From: Primorskyibacter flagellatus
GTDB taxonomy: Bacteria > Pseudomonadota > Alphaproteobacteria > Rhodobacterales > Rhodobacteraceae
Direction of reading: 5' to 3'
Length of the DNA stretch: 64,000 nt
Assembly: GCF_014638275.1 (NCBI RefSeq)
Contig: NZ_BMFJ01000001.1
Coordinates: 1-64,000, forward strand
Part shown: piece by piece, positions 59,335-64,000 of the stretch
Layout of the letters: every line of letters begins with the position of its first letter
How positions within the stretch are numbered: position 1 is the first letter of the stretch
The notes under the pieces: generated by a model
The model's database searches: none
What the model was told of the DNA's origin: nothing
The model's input: the letters and a program-made list of their open reading frames with translations, nothing else
Translations under genes and position numbers: made by a program

Positions 59335-60161
59335 TCGGACGCTTCCTTCATAGCGGTTTCGTTGGCTGGGACAGGCACGAGGTGGCGGCCAAGCGGCAGC
59401 ATCATCGGCTTGCCCGAGGTCGGATCGGTCATCACGTGGCAGGGCACGCCAAAGACCTGTTCGACCATGTCTTCGGTCAGGACGTCCCCGGGCGCCCCGG
59501 CGGTGTGGACCTGCCCCTGCCGGATCGCGACGAGGTGATCGGCGTATCGCGCGGCAAGGTTGAGGTCGTGCAGCACCATGACGATGGTGGTCCCCCGGCG
59601 GCGGTTGAGATCGACCAGCAGATCGAGCACCTCGATCTGGTGCGCGATGTCGAGGAAGGTCGTCGGTTCGTCGAGCAGCAGGATGTCGGTCTCCTGCGCC
59701 AGCGCCATGGCGATCCAGACCCGCTGGCGCTGCCCGCCCGAAAGCTCGTCGACCTCCCGGTCGGCCAGGTCGGCGGTCCGCGTCGCGTCCAGCGCGGCTC
59801 CAACGGCGCGGTCGTCGGCCTCGGTCCAGCGGGCGAACAGGCCCTGATGCGGGTGGCGGCCGTGGCTGACCAGATCGGCGACCGTGATCCCGTCGGGCGG
59901 AATGGGCGACTGCGGCAGCAGCCCGAGGGTGCGCGCGAGGTCGCGGGTTGGGATGTCGCGGACCGCGCGGCCGTCCAGCACGACCTGTCCCCCGCTCGGT
60001 TTCAGCAGGCGGGACAGACAGCGCAGCAGCGTGGACTTGCCGCAGGCATTCGCGCCGACAATGGCAGTGATCGCGCCCGGCGGGATGCTGAGGTCCAGCG
60101 TCGTCAGGATGGTGCGGGTGCCGTAACCGGCGCTGAGCCTTTCGGCGGTGAGTGTGGTCAT
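59331..60161 (-). CDS. Ferric-siderophore ABC transporter ATP-binding protein (FecE/FepC type)
   Basis: 276 residues from ATG 60161. Walker A GANACGKST, Q-loop LGLLPQSPIPPDGITV, signature LSGGQRQRVWIAMAL, Walker B ILLLDEPTTFLDI and switch His in MVLHDLNLAARYAD, all in the pattern of FepC-like proteins. It overlaps the second FecCD permease stop (ATGA) and is followed by the siderophore-interacting reductase. Confidence 0.92.
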   Translation of the reverse strand: MTTLTAERLSAGYGTRTILTTLDLSIPPGAITAIVGANACGKSTLLRCLSRLLKPSGGQVVLDGRAVRDIPTRDLARTLGLLPQSPIPPDGITVADLVSHGRHPHQGLFARWTEADDRAVGAALDATRTADLADREVDELSGGQRQRVWIAMALAQETDILLLDEPTTFLDIAHQIEVLDLLVDLNRRRGTTIVMVLHDLNLAARYADHLVAIRQGQVHTAGAPGDVLTEDMVEQVFGVPCHVMTDPTSGKPMMLPLGRHLVPVPANETAMKEASE

Positions 60162-61204
60162 GTCTCTCCCCCGGTGCGGTTGGACCGGACGATCAGGTAA
60201 ATCAGGTAGGGCGCGCCGAGGGCGCCGGTCACGACGCCGACCGGGTAGCGGCCGGTCAGCAGATGCTGGCCGATGTAGTCTCCGACCAGCACCAGCAGGG
60301 CGCCGACCAGTGCCGCCGGGATCAGCGGCGACCGCCCCGGGCCGGCGATACGCGTGGCAATCGGTCCGGACAGGAAGGCGACAAAGGCGATCGGGCCGGA
60401 CACGGCGGTTGCGACTGCGATCAGCCCGACGGCCGCCATGATGGCAAGCACCTTGTCCAGCGCCAGCGGAACGCCAAGCGCGGCGGCGGTATCGTCGCCC
60501 AGTCTCATTGCCTCCAGGTTGCTGCGCCGGGCCAGCAGCAGGCCGCCGAGAATGGTCAGGGAGAGCAGGACGGGCAGCGCCTCGGCCAGGGTCGCGCCGT
60601 TGACGCTGCCGGTCAGCCAGCGCATCGCCTCCTGCATTGTCCAGGCCGGGGCGCGGGAGACGACATAGGCGATCATGCTGTCCAGCATCGCGGAGAGGCC
60701 GATCCCGATCAGGATCAGCCGCGCGCCCGACACGCCGTCGCGCCAGGCCAGCAGGTAGATCAGCAGCGCGACGCCAAGGCCGGCGATGACAGCGATGACC
60801 GACACGGCCGGACCACTCCACCCGAGCACGACGATGGCAAAGACCGCGGCGGCGCTGGCCCCGGCGCTGATGCCGATGATGTCGGGACTGGCGAGGGGAT
60901 TCCGCAGCAGCGTCTGGAAGATCACCCCGCCGAGGCCAAAGCTCATCCCCGTCAGGATCGACAGGGTCGCGCGCGGCAGGCGCAGGTCGAGAATGGCGAA
61001 ACTGGCGCCGGGCACGGTCTCTCCGGTCAGGACACGCAGCAGGTCGGCGGGCGGGGCCATGGTCGGGCCGGTGACGAGGGTCGCGTAGACGCCGAGCGTC
61101 AGGAGCGCGATCATCCCGGCGGCCAGCCGCAGACGGCCGTTGCGCCGCGCGCGGCGCAGCGCCCCGATCCGCGCGGTCGTGGCGGTATGGTCCAGCACGC
61201 TCAC
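60158..61204 (-). CDS. FecCD-family siderophore permease (second subunit)
   Basis: 348 residues from GTG 61204. About nine to ten membrane helices; family motifs LRLPRATLSILTGMSFGLGGVIFQTLLRNPLASPDIIGISAGAS (cited in parts) and, near the end, GPIATRIAGPGRSPLIPAALVGALLVLVGD with RYPVGVVTGALGAPYLIYLI. It pairs with the FecCD permease encoded just before it, and the overlaps (GTGA and ATGA) indicate one polycistronic unit. Confidence 0.9.
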   Translation of the reverse strand: MSVLDHTATTARIGALRRARRNGRLRLAAGMIALLTLGVYATLVTGPTMAPPADLLRVLTGETVPGASFAILDLRLPRATLSILTGMSFGLGGVIFQTLLRNPLASPDIIGISAGASAAAVFAIVVLGWSGPAVSVIAVIAGLGVALLIYLLAWRDGVSGARLILIGIGLSAMLDSMIAYVVSRAPAWTMQEAMRWLTGSVNGATLAEALPVLLSLTILGGLLLARRSNLEAMRLGDDTAAALGVPLALDKVLAIMAAVGLIAVATAVSGPIAFVAFLSGPIATRIAGPGRSPLIPAALVGALLVLVGDYIGQHLLTGRYPVGVVTGALGAPYLIYLIVRSNRTGGET

Positions 61205-62235
61205 AGGTCGCGGACCCGGCGCTGGCGGACGATCCAGATGAAGACCGGCGCGCCGATGAAGGCGGTGACGATGCCCACGTCCATCTCGGACGGGCGGGCG
61301 ACGATGCGGCCGATCACGTCAGCGACGATCAGCAGGGTGCCCCCGGACAGCGCGGAAAACGGCAGCAGCCAGCGATGATCCACCCCGACGAGCAGGCGGC
61401 AGACATGCGGCACGACCAGTCCGACAAAGCCGATCGGCCCGCAGATCGCCGTCACCGCACCGCAGAGCAGCACCGCACCAAGCGCCGCCCCCGCCCGTGC
61501 CCAGGCGACCTTTGCGCCCAACCCCGCCGCGGCATCGTCGCCCAGGGCCAGCAGGTTCAGGCTGCGCGCGGAAAGAAGGCTCAGGACAAGCCCCGCGACA
61601 AGGAACGGCAGGCAGGGCAGGATGGCGTCATAGGTGGCCCCGCCGACACCGCCGATCTGCCATGACAGGACGCCCCCCGCGATGTCGTTGCGCGGCAGGA
61701 CCACGGCGCGGGTCAGGGACATGGCGGCAATTGCCGTCGCCGCCCCCGCCAGTGCCAGCTTCAGCGGTGTAGCCCCGCCGCGTCCTAGCGACCCGATAGC
61801 ATAGACGAAACAGGCCGCGACCCCCGCGCCGAGGATCGCGGTCCACAGGAAAGCGCCAAGCGTCTGCATCCCGAACCAGGCCATGCCGATGACCACGGCC
61901 ATGGATGCGCCGGCATTCACCCCGAGGATCCCGGGATCGGCGAGCGGATTGCGCGTCACGCCCTGCATCACCGCACCGGCAAGGCCAAGCGCCGCCCCGG
62001 CCAGCGCCGCCAGCAGGGTGCGGGGGACTCGGACGGCGACAACGGCCTGTGACATGGTGTCGGTCCGGCCCGAGAGTCCGGCAAGGATTTCGGACAGGCT
62101 CACCTCCCGCGTGCCGAGGCTGACCGACAGCGCACAGGCGCCGGCCAGCGCCAGCAGCACGACGAGCAGCCATGCGCTGCGCCCCTGCCGGGACCGGCGG
62201 AGACCCCGCAGCGTTGCGTCACTGACGTTCGTCAT
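61201..62235 (-). CDS. FecCD-family siderophore permease (first subunit)
   Basis: 344 residues from ATG 62235. Motifs: VRVPRTLLAALAGAALGLAG, MQGVTRNPLADPGILGVNAGAS and, towards the C-terminus, GFVGLVVPHVCRLLVG with DHRWLLPFSALSGGTLLIVAD. Together with the next gene it forms the inner-membrane channel for ferric siderophore. It follows the binding-protein gene with a four-base overlap. Confidence 0.9.
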   Translation of the reverse strand: MTNVSDATLRGLRRSRQGRSAWLLVVLLALAGACALSVSLGTREVSLSEILAGLSGRTDTMSQAVVAVRVPRTLLAALAGAALGLAGAVMQGVTRNPLADPGILGVNAGASMAVVIGMAWFGMQTLGAFLWTAILGAGVAACFVYAIGSLGRGGATPLKLALAGAATAIAAMSLTRAVVLPRNDIAGGVLSWQIGGVGGATYDAILPCLPFLVAGLVLSLLSARSLNLLALGDDAAAGLGAKVAWARAGAALGAVLLCGAVTAICGPIGFVGLVVPHVCRLLVGVDHRWLLPFSALSGGTLLIVADVIGRIVARPSEMDVGIVTAFIGAPVFIWIVRQRRVRDL

Positions 62236-63221
62236 CTGACCCGGCGTGCGGCGTCGGCCAGGCGGCTGACGTAGTCGTCCAGCACCCAGGGGATCGACAG
62301 CGGGGTCGGGTTGGCCGCCGTGCCGACCGGATCGTTGCCCAGAAGCACGACCGCGCCGTCTTCGACGGTTTTCATGCGCGATGTCAGCAGGTTCGACTTC
62401 ACCCGGTCGAACAATGCCCGCCCGCCGTAGCTGACGACGATGTCGACGTCGGCGAAGGCGTCGATCTTCTCCGCGCTCATCTCGCCGCTGTACTTTCCGG
62501 GAACCGTCGCCTCGATCACCGCCTGAGGAGAGCGCAGGCCGAGATCCTCGAGGAACCGGACGCGCGGGTCGTTGGCGGAATAGAACCGGATGACGCTGAG
62601 GTCGCGGATATCCAGATGGGTGACGAACATCGCGCTTTTTCCGGCGACCTCGGGGTGGTTTGAGACGACTTCAGCGATCTGGCCCTCGATGCGGGCGATC
62701 AGCGCCTCTCCCTCCTCCGTCATGCCGAGACCGGCGGAATTCAGGCGGATCATCTCACGCCAGCCGGTCGACCACGGACCATCGGTATAGGGAATGACCG
62801 GGGCGATCCGGCTGAGCGTGTCGTAGTCGGACCGGGACAGTCCGGAATAGGCGGCGAGGATGATGTCGGGCTGCGCGGCGGCCACCGCCTCGAAGTCGAT
62901 GCCGTCGCCTTCGTCGAACAGCGGCGGGACCTCGGCGCCCAGTTCTTCCAGCCGCTTGCCGACCCAGGGCAGCAGACCGTCGCCGTCATCGTCCCCGAAA
63001 TTCGCCCGCGCGAACCCGACCGGCACGATACCAAGCGCCAGCGGGACCTCGTGATTGGCCCAGGCCACGGTCGCCACGCGCTCCGGCCTGGCCTGCACGG
63101 TCGTCTCGCCGAAGGCGTGCCGGACGGTCACAGGGAAATCGTCGGCCACGGCAACCTGCGGTGTGCCCACGCACAGCCAAGCAACGAGGACGATGAGCGT
63201 CGATTTGATGTTCGAGGGCAT
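62232..63221 (-). CDS. Iron-siderophore periplasmic binding protein (FepB/FhuD-like)
   Basis: 329 residues from ATG 63221; a longer frame extension upstream lacks a signal sequence. Signal peptide STLIVLVAWLCVGTPQVAVA, then FPVTVRHAFGETTVQARPERVATV, which is the type III binding-protein start, and AAQPDIILAAYSGLSRSDYDTLSRIAPVI in the first lobe. It is the first gene of the siderophore-uptake operon and diverges from the TonB-dependent receptor gene with a 336-base gap. Confidence 0.9.
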   Translation of the reverse strand: MPSNIKSTLIVLVAWLCVGTPQVAVADDFPVTVRHAFGETTVQARPERVATVAWANHEVPLALGIVPVGFARANFGDDDGDGLLPWVGKRLEELGAEVPPLFDEGDGIDFEAVAAAQPDIILAAYSGLSRSDYDTLSRIAPVIPYTDGPWSTGWREMIRLNSAGLGMTEEGEALIARIEGQIAEVVSNHPEVAGKSAMFVTHLDIRDLSVIRFYSANDPRVRFLEDLGLRSPQAVIEATVPGKYSGEMSAEKIDAFADVDIVVSYGGRALFDRVKSNLLTSRMKTVEDGAVVLLGNDPVGTAANPTPLSIPWVLDDYVSRLADAARRVR

Positions 63222-63344
63222 ATGACGCAGGCCTCCAGACCGGCTCGGTTCGGGCGAAATTCCAGCCGGGCAAGCGCCCGTCAAGCCGAGCAATCACAGA
63301 TGGCGCACAATTCCGAGTCTTTTTGACGGGTTTTCCGGAGAATC

Positions 63345-63359
63345 TGACAAAAACAGTCA
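63345..63359. promoter_or_regulatory. RirA-like iron box in the divergent siderophore promoter region
   Basis: TGACAAAAACAGTCA is an inverted repeat (TGAC-N7-GTCA) that fits the TGA-N9-TCA form described for iron-responsive RirA sites in alphaproteobacteria. It stands in the AT-rich part (63340-63380) of the gap between the binding-protein and receptor genes. The rest of 63222-63557 shows no gene. Fur or Irr control is not excluded. Confidence 0.4.
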
Positions 63360-63557
63360 AATTATTCAATACATATCGGCGGTCTGCCGCGTTAGGTGCC
63401 CTCACAAGGACCCGTCCGGCCGAATCCCGGCAGGGCGGGGCCGGCATTCGACGCCGAAGGATCGACGGGTTCCGCCCCTGGTCCCGAGGCTGCAAGCCAT
63501 CCGTTCGACCGGGACGGTCAGCCAGCACGGCAGACACATCAAAGCTTGGAACACGTC

Positions 63558-64000
63558 ATGGGGTCACCCTCTTCTCATCATACTCCCTCACACGGTCGCC
63601 CGTCCCGCCGACTGTCCCTGCTTCTGGGATGCACCGCGCTGGTCGCCATTCCGCTGACCGCCGTCGCCCAGGATACCGACGAAGCAGGGGCCTACCGCCT
63701 GTCGCCGATCATCGTGAACCTGAGCTTCGATGCGGATGACGACGCGGAATCGACCGTCGCGAAAGAGCTGTGGACCGGCGGCAAGGTGGCAACCAGCATC
63801 CTGGACACGCCCGCCTCGGTCGCGGTGGTGACCCAGAAGGAGATCACGCAGCGCGACGCGGACAAGGTCGAGGACGTGCTGGAATACACCCCCGGCATCG
63901 TCACTGACTATTACGGCACCGACGACCGGAACGATTATTACCTCGTGCGCGGGTTCCAGGCCTCCACCTACCGCGACGGCCTGACGCTTGGCTCAATGCG
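63558..64000 (+). CDS. TonB-dependent siderophore receptor, 5' part
   Basis: The first 147 residues are visible; the gene leaves the window at the right edge. A long signal region (RRLSLLLGCTALVAIPLTAVA, cut after AVAQ) is followed by a TonB-box-like YRLSPIIVNL. The plug domain then starts: GKVATSILDTPASVAVVTQK, DADKVEDVLEYTPGIVTDYYG and DDRNDYYLVRGFQASTYRDG. These are standard features of ferric-siderophore outer-membrane receptors. It is divergent from the matching ABC uptake operon. Confidence 0.9.
   Translation, partial: MGSPSSHHTPSHGRPSRRLSLLLGCTALVAIPLTAVAQDTDEAGAYRLSPIIVNLSFDADDDAESTVAKELWTGGKVATSILDTPASVAVVTQKEITQRDADKVEDVLEYTPGIVTDYYGTDDRNDYYLVRGFQASTYRDGLTLGSM

Noticed and set aside
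1-64000. tRNA or rRNA genes
   Set aside because: No cloverleaf-like or conserved rRNA segment was recognised by eye; a covariance search would be needed to exclude them fully.

Overview
The window is GC-rich DNA with tightly packed genes, many starting at ATGA or GTGA overlaps. Protein families and operon style (PotD/PotB-like transporters, CoxMSL-type hydroxylase, gbpR-chvE-gguAB, a REP-like element of a Rhodobacter/Paracoccus type) point to an alphaproteobacterium, most likely Rhodobacteraceae/Paracoccaceae. No rRNA, tRNA or CRISPR array was recognised. Whether this is chromosome or plasmid cannot be told.

Region 1 (1-7.6 kb) is a graveyard of mobile DNA. It holds the end of an IS3-family element, a tyrosine recombinase that lost its N-terminus to it, fragments of a phage head module (terminase C-terminus, capsid C-terminus, gpW-like protein, DUF2190 cement protein), two AT-richer cargo genes, and three consecutive small helix-turn-helix genes. 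These are followed by a cas9 gene cut off after about 267 residues, with a possible tracrRNA upstream, and an IS5-family transposase tail.

Region 2 (7.6-42.4 kb) is a catabolic and transport block for nitrogen-containing small molecules. An M29-like peptidase, RidA and a variant M19 dipeptidase form one operon. A minus-strand operon (20.4 to 10.2 kb) encodes DoxX, GST, a PPOX flavoprotein, a three-subunit molybdenum hydroxylase, a variant ureohydrolase and a polyamine-type ABC transporter without an ATPase. Two LysR regulators follow. A second minus-strand operon (30.4 to 22.5 kb) encodes a ureohydrolase with a His-rich insertion, a 53-residue secreted or membrane protein, two SDRs, a polysaccharide-deacetylase-fold enzyme and a complete polyamine-type ABC transporter. 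A third (38.6 to 30.5 kb) encodes a Dpp-type transporter and amidohydrolases, one of them a pseudogene. Two more amidohydrolases and decayed Lrp/aminotransferase remnants complete the block. IS5-family transposase tails lie on both sides of this block in inverted orientation (7.2 and 42.5 kb), with related IS3-type ends outside them (0.1 and 42.9 kb). This suggests the block was assembled or bordered by insertion sequences.

Region 3 (43.0-56.5 kb) is a coherent sugar-acid locus. A GbpR-like LysR regulator sits divergent to chvE-gguA-gguB, followed by a sugar-acid dehydratase, a galactose/arabinose 1-dehydrogenase, aldose epimerase, a DHDPS-family enzyme, an alpha-ketoglutarate-semialdehyde-type dehydrogenase, DgoK, DgoA and an SMP-30 lactonase. 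Together these can take D-galactose to pyruvate and glyceraldehyde-3-phosphate, and L-arabinose to alpha-ketoglutarate.

Region 4 (56.5-64 kb) is iron acquisition: an ABC exporter, a siderophore-interacting reductase, a FecCD-type ferric-siderophore ABC system, and the start of a TonB-dependent receptor on the opposite strand, with a RirA-like inverted repeat between them.
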